Assembly: GCA_900316415.1 (NCBI GenBank)
Contig: ONCV01000008.1
Span: 1 to 64,000 of the forward strand
From: an uncultured Eubacteriales bacterium
GTDB taxonomy: Bacteria > Bacillota > Clostridia > Christensenellales > Aristaeellaceae
DNA: 64,000 nucleotides
Direction: 5' to 3'
The first letter of the stretch is position 1. Each line of letters opens with the position of its first letter. The translations under genes and the position numbers were made by a program. Below the pieces are notes generated by a model. It was not told the origin of the DNA. It searched no databases and saw only the letters and a program-made list of their open reading frames with translations. Shown piece after piece: positions 1 through 7,808 of the stretch.

Positions 1-89
1 GCTGACAGCAGCTTGCGGTTCGCTACACTTGGCGGTAAATACCCGTGGCGGGACTTTCACCCGCTAGAATTGTGCCATGCCCGGCACAC
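1..89 (-). mobile_element. group II intron 5' end (probably class C), truncated by window edge
   Basis: Read on the minus strand, the sequence after the terminator T-run begins GTGTGCCGGGCATGGCAC and continues with a GGGTGAAAGTCCC-type element (around 50-65). This arrangement is typical of the start of domain I in bacterial group II introns. The intron begins about two bases after the T-run of an intrinsic terminator, the insertion preference known for class C introns. Only about 89 bases lie in the window, so the catalytic domains and any reverse transcriptase/maturase would be to the left. The identification rests on recalled 5' consensus, not on a covariance search. The exact first base (89 or 91) is uncertain because of a short GT repeat. 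Confidence 0.7.
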
Positions 90-91
90 AC

Positions 92-140
92 AAAAAAGGG
101 GGCCGGATGCTCCGTGATCGGAACATCCGGTCCCCTTTTT
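92..140 (-). terminator. intrinsic terminator of the 46-aa gene, likely intron target
   Basis: A long inverted repeat (92-109 with 124-140) pairs GGGGCCGGATG-type arms, with one G-T mismatch, around a 14-base loop. Both sides carry A/T runs, so it can act in both directions. It lies 34 bases after the stop of the small gene and directly before the intron start. Confidence 0.85.
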
Positions 141-173
141 CTATGCTTCGCGTTTCCTCAGGATCCAGCCCTG

Positions 174-314
174 TCAGGCGATCCTCATCTCGTCCAGCGT
201 GTAGCGGATCACCTCGCCGAGGGAGTCGTCCTCCTCCTGCGCGGGCTTTTGCGCCAGCCAGGGATGCTCCTCCGCCCAGGCCCTGTTTTCTGTTTCGACT
301 GTCTCCTGATTCAT
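174..314 (-). CDS. small acidic protein, 46 aa, function unknown
   Basis: The frame starts at ATG (314) after a GGAAAGGGTGGG ribosome binding site and encodes 46 residues beginning MNQETVETENRAWAEEHPWL and ending DEMRIA. It is rich in Glu and Asp, with two Trp-containing motifs (RAW, HPWL) and no membrane segment or signal peptide. It is framed by its own promoter (357-385) and a strong terminator (92-140), so it looks like a complete monocistronic unit rather than a chance frame. I do not recognise the family. Possible roles are a small regulatory or adaptor protein. Confidence rests on the promoter, ribosome site and terminator, not on homology. Confidence 0.6.
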   Translation of the reverse strand: MNQETVETENRAWAEEHPWLAQKPAQEEDDSLGEVIRYTLDEMRIA

Positions 315-356
315 CGCGTCTTCCCACCCTTTCCGGATTTCTCAGAACCGCAACAA

Positions 357-385
357 ATTGTACCTCATTCTTCACAAAAACGCAA
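357..385 (-). promoter_or_regulatory. promoter of the 46-aa gene
   Basis: Minus strand: TTGCGT (385-380), 17-base spacer, TACAAT (362-357). The -10 is good and the -35 partial. Transcription would start near 350, about 36 bases before the start codon. Confidence 0.55.
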
Positions 386-477
386 TATTCTGGGGAAGAC
401 TTTCGATGATTTTTTTCTGTTTCCCGCCGGAGGCCTCCGGCCGCTCCCTTTCCGCCGCGCTCCGCAGGGAACGGGGA

Positions 478-1758
478 TCAGACGCCGTGCCAGAAGATCC
501 AGATGAAGAGATAGCCGATGACCACCGCGGTCATCGTGAAGGGCACCCCGACGCGGAAGAAGTCGCTGTTCTTCACCTCGCAGCCTTCCTTCCGCAGGAT
601 TCCGATGCCCGCCACGTTGGCGGAGGCGCCGAAGGGCGTAATGTTGCCGCCCAGGGTCGCTCCGGTCAGCAGGCCGAAATACAGCACGTATGGCGCGATG
701 CCGAGGTTTCCGCTCAGCACCTCGATCACGGGCAGCATGGCCGCCACATAGGGAATATTGTCGATGAAGGCGCTCAGCGCCACGGATCCGAACACGATCA
801 GGGTATACAGCCCGAACAGGCTGCCCTGTCCGATGGTGGAGAACCAGCCCGCGATGGCGTCGATGATGCCCGCCTCCCGGATGGAGGCCACCACGATGAA
901 CAGCCCGCAGAGCATGGCCAGGGTCTGGTAATCCATTTCCCCCGCCACCAGCTTCACCGCGGAGCCGTTCTTCCGCTTCAGGCAGGCCCGGATCAGCGTC
1001 ACCAGGAACACCAGCAGGCAGATCAGCCCGTTCTTCAGGTTATCCACGCCCTCCGGGAAGGTCAGGAAGCTGGCGATGATGAGCAGCACCACCATCGCGA
1101 TCATCATCCAGCCGGGGAAATAATCGGTCACGGGGGTCAGGGGCTGCTTTTCAATGGGCTCCCGGTTTTTCCGGAACAGCAGGTACAGAATCGCCAGCGT
1201 GCCGGCGGCCCCGAGCTCCACCGCCCAGAAGATGCCGGGGCGCCCCTTCCACCAGATGAAATCCAGGAAGGTCATGCCCGCGTAATCCCCCAGCAGGATG
1301 CTGGTGGTGTCTCCCACCAGGGTGGCCGCTCCCTGCAGGTTGCTGCTGACGGCGATGGCGATGATGGTGGGCACGGGATTGATCTTCAGCTTTTTGCAGA
1401 TCTCCAGCCCCACGGGCGCCAGCATCAGCACCGTGGCCACGTTGTCCACAAAGGCGGAGATCAGCCCGGAGAAGGCGGACAGCGCGATGACGGCCCAGCA
1501 GGCGTTGGGCACCCGGTTCAGGATCATATCCGCCAGGCGGGAAGGCATGCCCGTTTCCACGAACAGGGTCACCAGACCCATGGTGCCCGCGATCATCATG
1601 ATCACGTTCCAGTTGATGTTCGGGAACACCTTGTCCAGGGGCATCACCCCGAAAAGCACCATGCAGGCCGCCGCGCCCAGCGCGAACCACACCCGCCACT
1701 TGGAGAAGATCAGCATTCCCGCGTACATCAGGACAAAAATGATCAGGGCCGTCGTCAT
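478..1758 (-). CDS. ArsB/NhaD/SLC13-superfamily anion permease
   Basis: This 426-residue integral membrane protein belongs to the citrate-transporter-like ion transporter superfamily (PF03600 type), which moves organic or inorganic anions or exchanges ions. Two inverted-repeat hallmark segments are visible: FVDNVATVLMLAP with SSNLQGAATLVGD near the middle of the first half, and FIDNIPYVAAMLPV with LGGNITPFGASANVAG in the second. Hydrophobic segments run throughout. The length is normal for ArsB/NhaD-like permeases. The start follows TCTTTTC-free AAGAGGAAATGCG-type ribosome sequence, 16 bases after the phosphofructokinase stop, so the two genes are probably cotranscribed from the promoter at 3045-3073. 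The substrate cannot be told from sequence: arsenite, dicarboxylate or Na+/H+ exchange are all possible. Confidence 0.85.
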   Translation of the reverse strand: MTTALIIFVLMYAGMLIFSKWRVWFALGAAACMVLFGVMPLDKVFPNINWNVIMMIAGTMGLVTLFVETGMPSRLADMILNRVPNACWAVIALSAFSGLISAFVDNVATVLMLAPVGLEICKKLKINPVPTIIAIAVSSNLQGAATLVGDTTSILLGDYAGMTFLDFIWWKGRPGIFWAVELGAAGTLAILYLLFRKNREPIEKQPLTPVTDYFPGWMMIAMVVLLIIASFLTFPEGVDNLKNGLICLLVFLVTLIRACLKRKNGSAVKLVAGEMDYQTLAMLCGLFIVVASIREAGIIDAIAGWFSTIGQGSLFGLYTLIVFGSVALSAFIDNIPYVAAMLPVIEVLSGNLGIAPYVLYFGLLTGATLGGNITPFGASANVAGIGILRKEGCEVKNSDFFRVGVPFTMTAVVIGYLFIWIFWHGV

Positions 1759-1774
1759 CGCATTTCCTCTTTTC

Positions 1775-2995
1775 TTACTCTTCCACGATATGCTGGGTCA
1801 GACCGTTGATATAAATGGGTGTCAGCTCCGCCTGGATCAGCGGCCGGGCATAATTCAGGAATTCGGGGAGCATGTCGGTGCGGGCTTCGTTGATCCATTC
1901 CACCGGCACCTTCTTCTCCAGATTCGCCACGTCGCTGATGTTCACCAGCTCCGTCGTGCACTGATAGGGATCGTCGGAAAGCCGCTTCAGCGCGACCATC
2001 CGGGCCGTTTCTCCCTCAAAGGCCGCCTTGGCCGCGGCGCCGCCCACCTGGAAGGCCTCCGTAATGTCCGTGCGGCTGGTCAGATGCCCCGCGCACCGCT
2101 GCAGGATGGACAGCTCCACCGCCCGGGTCTTGGTGGGCAGATTGCGCGCCACCAGGTTGGACAGATACCTTGCCGTGCCCGTCAGGTTGATGTGGCCGAA
2201 GGCGTCCACGCTGCGGGCGTCATCGGACAGCTCGCAGACGAAGCGGCCGTCCGGCAGCCGGACGCCCTCGGAAACGGCGATGACCACGCTGGCCCGCTCC
2301 TTCTGCATCCGCTCCACCTTCGCCAGGAAGCGGTCCGTATGGAAGGGCAGCTCCGGCAGGCAGATCAGGTCCACGCCCTCGCAGTCCTCCCCCCGGGCCA
2401 GGGACGCGGCGGCGGTGAGCCAGCCGGCATTCCGACCCATGATCTCCACGATGGTGACGTAATTGGTGCCGTACACCGTGGCGTCCCGGATGATCTCCTT
2501 CATGACCACGCCGATGTATTTGGCGGCGGAGCCGTATCCCGGGGTATGATCCGTCAGCATCAGGTCGTTGTCAATGGTCTTGGGTACGCCCATGAACCGG
2601 ATGTCGCTGCCGATGTGCCGCCCGTACCGGGCCAGCTTGTTGATGGTGTCCATGCTGTCGTTTCCGCCGATATAGAAGAACCACCGGATATCCAGCTTCT
2701 TCAGGATGACAAACAGCTTTTCATAAACCGCCTCGTCCTCCTCCGGCTCCGGCAGCTTGTAGCGGCAGCTGCCCAGGAAGGAGGAAGGCGTGCGCTTGAG
2801 CAGCTCGATATGCAGGAAGGAATTCAGGCGCTCGCCCAGATCGCAGACCCGTTCCTCCAGCAGGCCCTGAATTCCGTGCAGCATCCCGTACACATGCTTC
2901 GCTCCCCGGCTCTGGCACGCCTGAAACACCCCCGCCAGACTGGCGTTGATCACGGATGTCGGACCGCCGCTCTGTCCCACGATTGCGTTCGCCAT
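1775..2995 (-). CDS. pfp: 6-phosphofructokinase, PPi-dependent type
   Basis: This cytoplasmic enzyme of 406 residues phosphorylates fructose 6-phosphate in glycolysis. The N-terminal GQSGGPT loop (7-13), GGNDS (110-114), PKTIDND (138-144) and the later MGRNAGW are PfkA-family motifs. The Asp in GGNDS and the Lys before TIDND are the pair that mark pyrophosphate-dependent enzymes, where ATP enzymes have GGDGS and GTIDND. PPi use is therefore the best inference, and the reaction would be reversible. The start at 2995 is chosen because GGGAGGCGAAAAAC lies just upstream and the family begins at this point; a longer open frame to 3127 has no conserved sequence. A promoter lies at 3045-3073 and the permease gene follows. 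Confidence 0.92.
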   Translation of the reverse strand: MANAIVGQSGGPTSVINASLAGVFQACQSRGAKHVYGMLHGIQGLLEERVCDLGERLNSFLHIELLKRTPSSFLGSCRYKLPEPEEDEAVYEKLFVILKKLDIRWFFYIGGNDSMDTINKLARYGRHIGSDIRFMGVPKTIDNDLMLTDHTPGYGSAAKYIGVVMKEIIRDATVYGTNYVTIVEIMGRNAGWLTAAASLARGEDCEGVDLICLPELPFHTDRFLAKVERMQKERASVVIAVSEGVRLPDGRFVCELSDDARSVDAFGHINLTGTARYLSNLVARNLPTKTRAVELSILQRCAGHLTSRTDITEAFQVGGAAAKAAFEGETARMVALKRLSDDPYQCTTELVNISDVANLEKKVPVEWINEARTDMLPEFLNYARPLIQAELTPIYINGLTQHIVEE

Positions 2996-3044
2996 GTTTT
3001 TCGCCTCCCGTATGATGAATTTGAAAAAGGTTCCCGATACGCGG

Positions 3045-3073
3045 ATTATACTCCGCCGCGGCGGAATTGTCCA
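3045..3073 (-). promoter_or_regulatory. promoter of pfp operon
   Basis: Minus strand: TGGACA (3073-3068), 17-base spacer, TATAAT (3050-3045). It lies 50 bases upstream of the pfp start and overlaps nothing else except the 11-base gap before the ABC ATPase stop. Confidence 0.7.
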
Positions 3074-3083
3074 CCGCCGTCTC

Positions 3084-4157
3084 TCAGGTGCGGATCTGCA
3101 GCTGATCCTGCAGGTTTTCCCCGTCAAAAACCATCAGGCTCTGCACCTCCAGGCCCACCCGGTCGCCCGCCGCGAAGCGGGCATGGGCTGCGCCCTCCAT
3201 GATCGCGCGGACCTCCGCCTTTCCAACCCGGACCCGGAAATCCGTCGTGTCGCCCAGGTAATACGCGCGCTCGATGACGCCCTGAAGCTCCCCGGCTTCC
3301 GGCCGCAGGCGGACGTTCTCCGGGCGGATGCCCACGGTCACCGCGCCGCGGCGGGAAGGCTCCGGATCCGGCAGGCGGACGCCCCAGTCCGGCAGGAGGA
3401 TGCGGTCCTCCTCCGCGGTGCCGGAGAAGAAGGACACCTTCCCCAGGAAGTCCGCCACAAAGGGATTCACCGGATGATTGTAGATTTCCTGGGGCGTGCC
3501 GCTCTGCTGAACCTCGCCGTTGTTGAACAGGAGGATGCGGTCGCTCATGCTCATGGCCTCGCTCTGGTCATGGGTCACGTAGATCACCGTGATCCCCAGG
3601 CTTTTCGCCAGCTCCTTGATCTCAAAGCGCATGGATTCCCGCAGCTTCGCGTCCAGATTGGACAGGGGCTCGTCCAGCAGCAGCAGCTTCGGCTGCGCCA
3701 CCAGCGCCCGCGCCAGGGCCACGCGCTGCTGCTGGCCGCCGGAGAGCTGGCTGGGCAGGCGCTCCGCGTACTGCTCCAGATGCACCACCGAAAGCATCCG
3801 GTGAACCCGGTCGGCCACCTCCTGCTTTGCCGTCCGCTTGATCCGCAGGGGATAGGCCACGTTTTCGAACACGTTCATATGGGGCCACACCGCGTAGGAC
3901 TGGAACACCATGCCGATATCCCGCTTTTCCGGGGGCACGAGGGTGTGCCCGTCCGACACCAGGGTATTCCCGATCCGGATCGTGCCGGAGGTGGGCTGCT
4001 CAAAGCCCGCGATCAGCCGGAGGGTCGTGGTTTTTCCGCAGCCGGAGGGGCCCAGCAGGGTCACGAATTCCCCGTCCTGAAAGGTCACGTTCAGCGACCG
4101 CAGCACCTGATGGCTGCCGAAGCTCTTGGTCAGATTCTCAATGGTTACCTTTGCCAT
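3084..4157 (-). CDS. iron(III)/polyamine-type ABC transporter ATPase
   Basis: This 357-residue nucleotide-binding subunit energises the importer encoded by the two upstream genes. Walker A is GPSGCGKT (36-43), Q-loop Gln 86, signature LSGGQ (138-142), Walker B LLLLDE (157-162) and the switch His 196. The last ~110 residues form the TOBE-type regulatory extension usual in FbpC/PotA/MalK-like ATPases, including GIRPENVRL. The gene follows the permease by 26 bases and ends the binding protein - permease - ATPase operon. Iron(III), 2-aminoethylphosphonate, thiamine or sulfate-like anions are possible cargo; the sister genes favour the iron(III)-type group. Confidence 0.9.
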   Translation of the reverse strand: MAKVTIENLTKSFGSHQVLRSLNVTFQDGEFVTLLGPSGCGKTTTLRLIAGFEQPTSGTIRIGNTLVSDGHTLVPPEKRDIGMVFQSYAVWPHMNVFENVAYPLRIKRTAKQEVADRVHRMLSVVHLEQYAERLPSQLSGGQQQRVALARALVAQPKLLLLDEPLSNLDAKLRESMRFEIKELAKSLGITVIYVTHDQSEAMSMSDRILLFNNGEVQQSGTPQEIYNHPVNPFVADFLGKVSFFSGTAEEDRILLPDWGVRLPDPEPSRRGAVTVGIRPENVRLRPEAGELQGVIERAYYLGDTTDFRVRVGKAEVRAIMEGAAHARFAAGDRVGLEVQSLMVFDGENLQDQLQIRT

Positions 4158-4183
4158 TTCCTTACCTCATCCGTTTCGGATCT

Positions 4184-6625
4184 TCAGATCGTAAACTCGC
4201 CCCGGGTCAGCCGGTTCAGGAGCGCATTCAGCACAAACACGAACAGCAGGATGCCGAAGGCCATGGCGCAGGCCTGGGGCTGGCTGGTGAAGGTCCAGTA
4301 CTGATACAGCTGAAAGCCGATGGTCTTGGTGTCGCTGGTGTACAGCAGGGTCGTCATGCTCAGCTCATAGAAGCAGGGGATGAAAATCAGGAACCAGCCC
4401 GCCGCGATGGAGGGCAGGATCAGCGGCCCCGTGATCCGGAGCATGGTGCGCAGCCATCCCGCGCCGGAGATCTGGGAAGATTCCTCCAGCGAAACATGGA
4501 TCTGCGTCATGGCGGAGGAAACCGTGCGCATTCCCATCATCAGATACTTGATCAGATACGCGATGACGAGGATGGACGCGGTGTTGTAGATATCGACGCC
4601 GAACTGGCCCCGCATGGTCATGATCAGCCCCAGGGCGATGACCACGGACGGGGTGCCGGAGCCCAGGGTGATCAGGAAGTCCGGCAGCTTCCGGCCCCGG
4701 ATCCGGGTCCGGTGCAGCAGGTAGCTCATGGTGCAGGAGATGACCATGCCGACGGTCGCGGCCGTGGCCCCGAAGATCAGGGAGTTCTTCAGGCAGCCCA
4801 GGGTTTCCTCCCGGGCCAGGGCGTTCCACTGGCCCAGGGTGAAGTTTCCCGGCTCCAGCAGGCTCTTTCCCACATCCACCTTGAAGGAGGTGGTCAGAAT
4901 CGTGGCGAAGGGAATCGCCACCGCGATGAGGGAGAACAGCCCCGTCGCCGCCGTCAGCGGCACCCGCCATCCGCGCAGGTCCACCAGGCTGGGCCGGGTG
5001 GATTTCCCGGACACGGTGATATACTGCTTCCGCGCCACCACCACGTCCGAAAGGTACAGCACGGCCAGCGCCACCAACACCAGGAAAACCGCCAGCCCGG
5101 TGGCGTCGTTCAGGCCCTTGACCCCCAGGCCGTAATACTCGATGATCCGGGTGGTCACGGTGTGCACGTTCCCCGGCGCGCCGATGATGGAGGGAATCCC
5201 GTAGCAGCTGGCCGCGCTGACGAACACCAGCAGCGCCCCGGCGATCAGGGAGGGGGTCATCATGGGCAGGGTAATTTTGAGCACCGTCCGGAAGGGGCTG
5301 GCCCCGGAGATCCGGGAGGCCTCCTCCAGGGAGGGATCCATCTTCTCCATCGCCCGGGACAGGGTGATGAACGCGTACGGGAAATAGAAGGTGGTCAGCA
5401 CCCAGATGAGCCCGCCCAGGGAATAGATGTTCAGCGGCCCCTCCGTGATCTTCAGGCCGAGGAGGCTCCGGAGGATCAGGTTGATGGTTCCCACATTCCG
5501 GTTCAGCAGCCGCAGCCACGCCATGGCGCCCACATAGGGGGGCACCATGTAGGTCAGCACGAACAGGGAGCGGAAAAACTTCCGCCCGTACAGATTGGTG
5601 CGGCCCACCAGATAGGCCAGCGGATAGGCGATGGCCGTGCCCAGCACCATAGCGCAGGAGGCGGCGATCAGGGTGTTCTTCAGCGCCTGCAGGTTCATGG
5701 GATAATCCACCAGCCGCCGGAAGATATCCAGGGAGAAGGCGCCCTCCGGGAAAAAGGCCCGGATCAGCAGATACACCAGGGGAAGCAGCTGGAACAGGAG
5801 CAGGAAATCCACGATTCCCAGAATCAGCACCCATTTGATATCCATCTGTCCGCTGCCTTCCCGCCGCAGGAAATAAAGCAGCAGCAGCGTATCCAGCGCC
5901 AGCAGCACGCCGACGAGGATCACCGTCCGGGCGTGCTCCGCGACCCAAGCGTTCACCGGAGAGATCCGGCCCTCCGCCCATTCCCGCAGCGCCGAGATTT
6001 CGTTCTCTTCGCTTCCCGCCGCCCGGGTAAAGGCCAGGGCGGTCTCCTTGTCCAGCACCGCGGCGTTCTCATTCGCCGATGCCAGAAAAACCTGCATGAG
6101 CATCGCCCGGTCCGCGTCCCGCAGCATCTCCAGCCCGGACAGCACCGGGTCCTCCGCGGCGTTTCCCCCCTCCGCCAGCAGGCGCAGCATCCGCTCCCGG
6201 GCCTCCGCCCGATCCGGCAGCGCCGCCAGGGCTTTCCGCCCGGAGGAGGGGATCTTCTTCCGGGAATAGGAATAGGTCATGGACAGCAGTTCCCACACCC
6301 GCTCATCGGAAAGGGACTCCAGGGTTTCCGCGCCGATGTTCCATTCCTCCGCCAGCAGCTCCCGGGCGGTCCGGCCCGCGGCCGCCCCGGTCTCCGGGGA
6401 CGCCTTTGCCAGCAGCGGCGCCACCGCCTCCCGGTACAGTTTCTCCGCCTCGCCGCCCAGGTTCCCCGTCCGGGTCCAGAGATCCCCGTCGGCATTCTCC
6501 GCCCCTTCCAGGGCGTAAAGCCCCTGAAAGCCGCCCCCAATCAGCAGCGCGGAGAGCAGAAACAGCGACGCCAGAACCACCCGCAGGATGGTTCTGGCGG
6601 TCTGACGATTGGATTTGCCTGTCAT
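4184..6625 (-). CDS. iron(III)-type ABC transporter permease, two fused permease domains
   Basis: This 813-residue inner-membrane protein carries two BPD-type permease halves in one chain, as in FbpB-like proteins. Each half has an EAA cytoplasmic loop: EEASRISGASPFRTVL in the first and EESSQISGAGWLRTML in the second. About 12 or more hydrophobic segments are visible after residue 220. The N-terminus is unusual: one membrane segment (about 15-35) is followed by about 180 residues of extracytoplasmic, Ala/Glu-rich helical sequence before the first core segment. The gene begins 12 bases after the binding protein gene. Cargo is inferred from the operon, not from this protein. Confidence 0.88.
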   Translation of the reverse strand: MTGKSNRQTARTILRVVLASLFLLSALLIGGGFQGLYALEGAENADGDLWTRTGNLGGEAEKLYREAVAPLLAKASPETGAAAGRTARELLAEEWNIGAETLESLSDERVWELLSMTYSYSRKKIPSSGRKALAALPDRAEARERMLRLLAEGGNAAEDPVLSGLEMLRDADRAMLMQVFLASANENAAVLDKETALAFTRAAGSEENEISALREWAEGRISPVNAWVAEHARTVILVGVLLALDTLLLLYFLRREGSGQMDIKWVLILGIVDFLLLFQLLPLVYLLIRAFFPEGAFSLDIFRRLVDYPMNLQALKNTLIAASCAMVLGTAIAYPLAYLVGRTNLYGRKFFRSLFVLTYMVPPYVGAMAWLRLLNRNVGTINLILRSLLGLKITEGPLNIYSLGGLIWVLTTFYFPYAFITLSRAMEKMDPSLEEASRISGASPFRTVLKITLPMMTPSLIAGALLVFVSAASCYGIPSIIGAPGNVHTVTTRIIEYYGLGVKGLNDATGLAVFLVLVALAVLYLSDVVVARKQYITVSGKSTRPSLVDLRGWRVPLTAATGLFSLIAVAIPFATILTTSFKVDVGKSLLEPGNFTLGQWNALAREETLGCLKNSLIFGATAATVGMVISCTMSYLLHRTRIRGRKLPDFLITLGSGTPSVVIALGLIMTMRGQFGVDIYNTASILVIAYLIKYLMMGMRTVSSAMTQIHVSLEESSQISGAGWLRTMLRITGPLILPSIAAGWFLIFIPCFYELSMTTLLYTSDTKTIGFQLYQYWTFTSQPQACAMAFGILLFVFVLNALLNRLTRGEFTI

Positions 6626-6637
6626 ATGATTCTTCCC

Positions 6638-7672
6638 TCAGGGCATGGTAACCGCTTCCTGGAACCGGGTCCGGATCTCCTCCCGGTCATGGTAGCAGCG
6701 CTCCCAGTTGACGCCCATGTCCTTTTCGATCAGGGCGTCCGTATCCATGGAATCATACGGATATTCGGTCATGCCCTTCCGCACGGAATGCATGTAGCCG
6801 GAGAGGATGCACTTCTGTCCCGCCTCGCTCAGCAGCCAGTTGGTCACGGCCTCGCAGGCCTCGATGTTGGCGTTGGCGCTCCGGTTCTCCGCCACGGTCA
6901 TGACGGTGCTGGGCACCAGGATCACGCCGTCCTCCGGATAGATCACCTCGATGGGGGAATTCTCCTCCTTCCGGATCTTCAGCACGGATTCCTCCAGAAT
7001 CATGATCGCCTTGCATTCCCCGGTCTGCAGCTTGGCCAGCGCGGAGGAGCCGGATTCGATCATCACGTGGTTTTCGCCCAGGGCCTTGAAATAGTCATAG
7101 CCGTATTTGTCGGACAGGGCGACGGCGGCGGCCATGGCGGTGCCGGAGGTCAGGGGATTGCTCATGGAAATCTTTCCGTCGAGGCTCCGGTCCTCCGCGA
7201 AGGCCTGGAAGGTGGAGGGCACCTCCTCCCGGGAATACTTCTCCGGATTGTAGGCCAGCACCATGTTCAGCGTCCGCACGGGATACCAGTATCCCTCCGG
7301 ATCGTATTCGAAGCGCAGCGTCTCTTCCGGATTCTCGATCATCACCGGTTCCAGATAGCCGTACTCCTTCAGCTCCAGGGAATAGGCGGGCTCCGCCACC
7401 AGCAGCATGTCGCAGCTGAGCCGGCCCTTCAGGTCATCCCCCATTTCGCCCGCCAGCTTGGTCTGCAGCTCCCCGGTGCCGCCGTAGAAGAATTCCACCT
7501 CCAGGTTCGGGAATTCGCCCTTCAGCGTTTCCTTCATCTGGTCAATCATGAAGGGATACATGGACGTGTAGATCACGATCTTCCCCTCGATGTCCTCGTT
7601 CGCCGCCAGGGCGGTTCCGCCGAGGCCCGCCAGCAGCACCAGCGCCAGCAGCATGGACAGCAGCTTCCTCAT
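6638..7672 (-). CDS. extracellular solute-binding protein, iron(III)-type family
   Basis: This 344-residue binding protein captures the cargo of the ABC importer outside the membrane. A Sec signal peptide runs to about residue 23 (ending ALA before NEDIEG). The mature protein starts with KIVIYTSMYP, the typical first strand of the FbpA/AfuA-like cluster, and has FYGGTGELQTKLAGE and a repeated two-lobe pattern. No lipobox Cys is present, so membrane anchoring is not evident. The start follows GAAGGAGGAAACAGAAA. It is the first gene of the operon, behind an extended -10 promoter at 7731-7739. The ligand could be ferric iron or an organic anion or phosphonate. Confidence 0.87.
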   Translation of the reverse strand: MRKLLSMLLALVLLAGLGGTALAANEDIEGKIVIYTSMYPFMIDQMKETLKGEFPNLEVEFFYGGTGELQTKLAGEMGDDLKGRLSCDMLLVAEPAYSLELKEYGYLEPVMIENPEETLRFEYDPEGYWYPVRTLNMVLAYNPEKYSREEVPSTFQAFAEDRSLDGKISMSNPLTSGTAMAAAVALSDKYGYDYFKALGENHVMIESGSSALAKLQTGECKAIMILEESVLKIRKEENSPIEVIYPEDGVILVPSTVMTVAENRSANANIEACEAVTNWLLSEAGQKCILSGYMHSVRKGMTEYPYDSMDTDALIEKDMGVNWERCYHDREEIRTRFQEAVTMP

Positions 7673-7730
7673 TTTCTGTTTCCTCCTTCTTTTCCGAAGG
7701 CATCCGCCTCTCCCGGCGGAAGCCGCCGGT

Positions 7731-7739
7731 ATTATATCA
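7731..7739 (-). promoter_or_regulatory. extended -10 promoter of the ABC operon
   Basis: Minus strand TGATATAAT gives a TGn-TATAAT extended -10 with no good -35. It lies about 60 bases upstream of the binding protein gene. Confidence 0.45.
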
Positions 7740-7808
7740 CATTCCGGCCCTTCCGGAGCACCTTTTGAGGGCCCCGGGGCCTTTTTCCCGGATTCCGCGC
7801 TCCGCCCC

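Noticed and set aside
4151-7768. A 1205-codon plus-strand open frame
   Set aside because: It is the antisense of the iron-type ABC operon. Its composition (Gln, His, Gly and Arg rich) is what GC-rich DNA gives in a shadow frame, and it has no ribosome site or domain.
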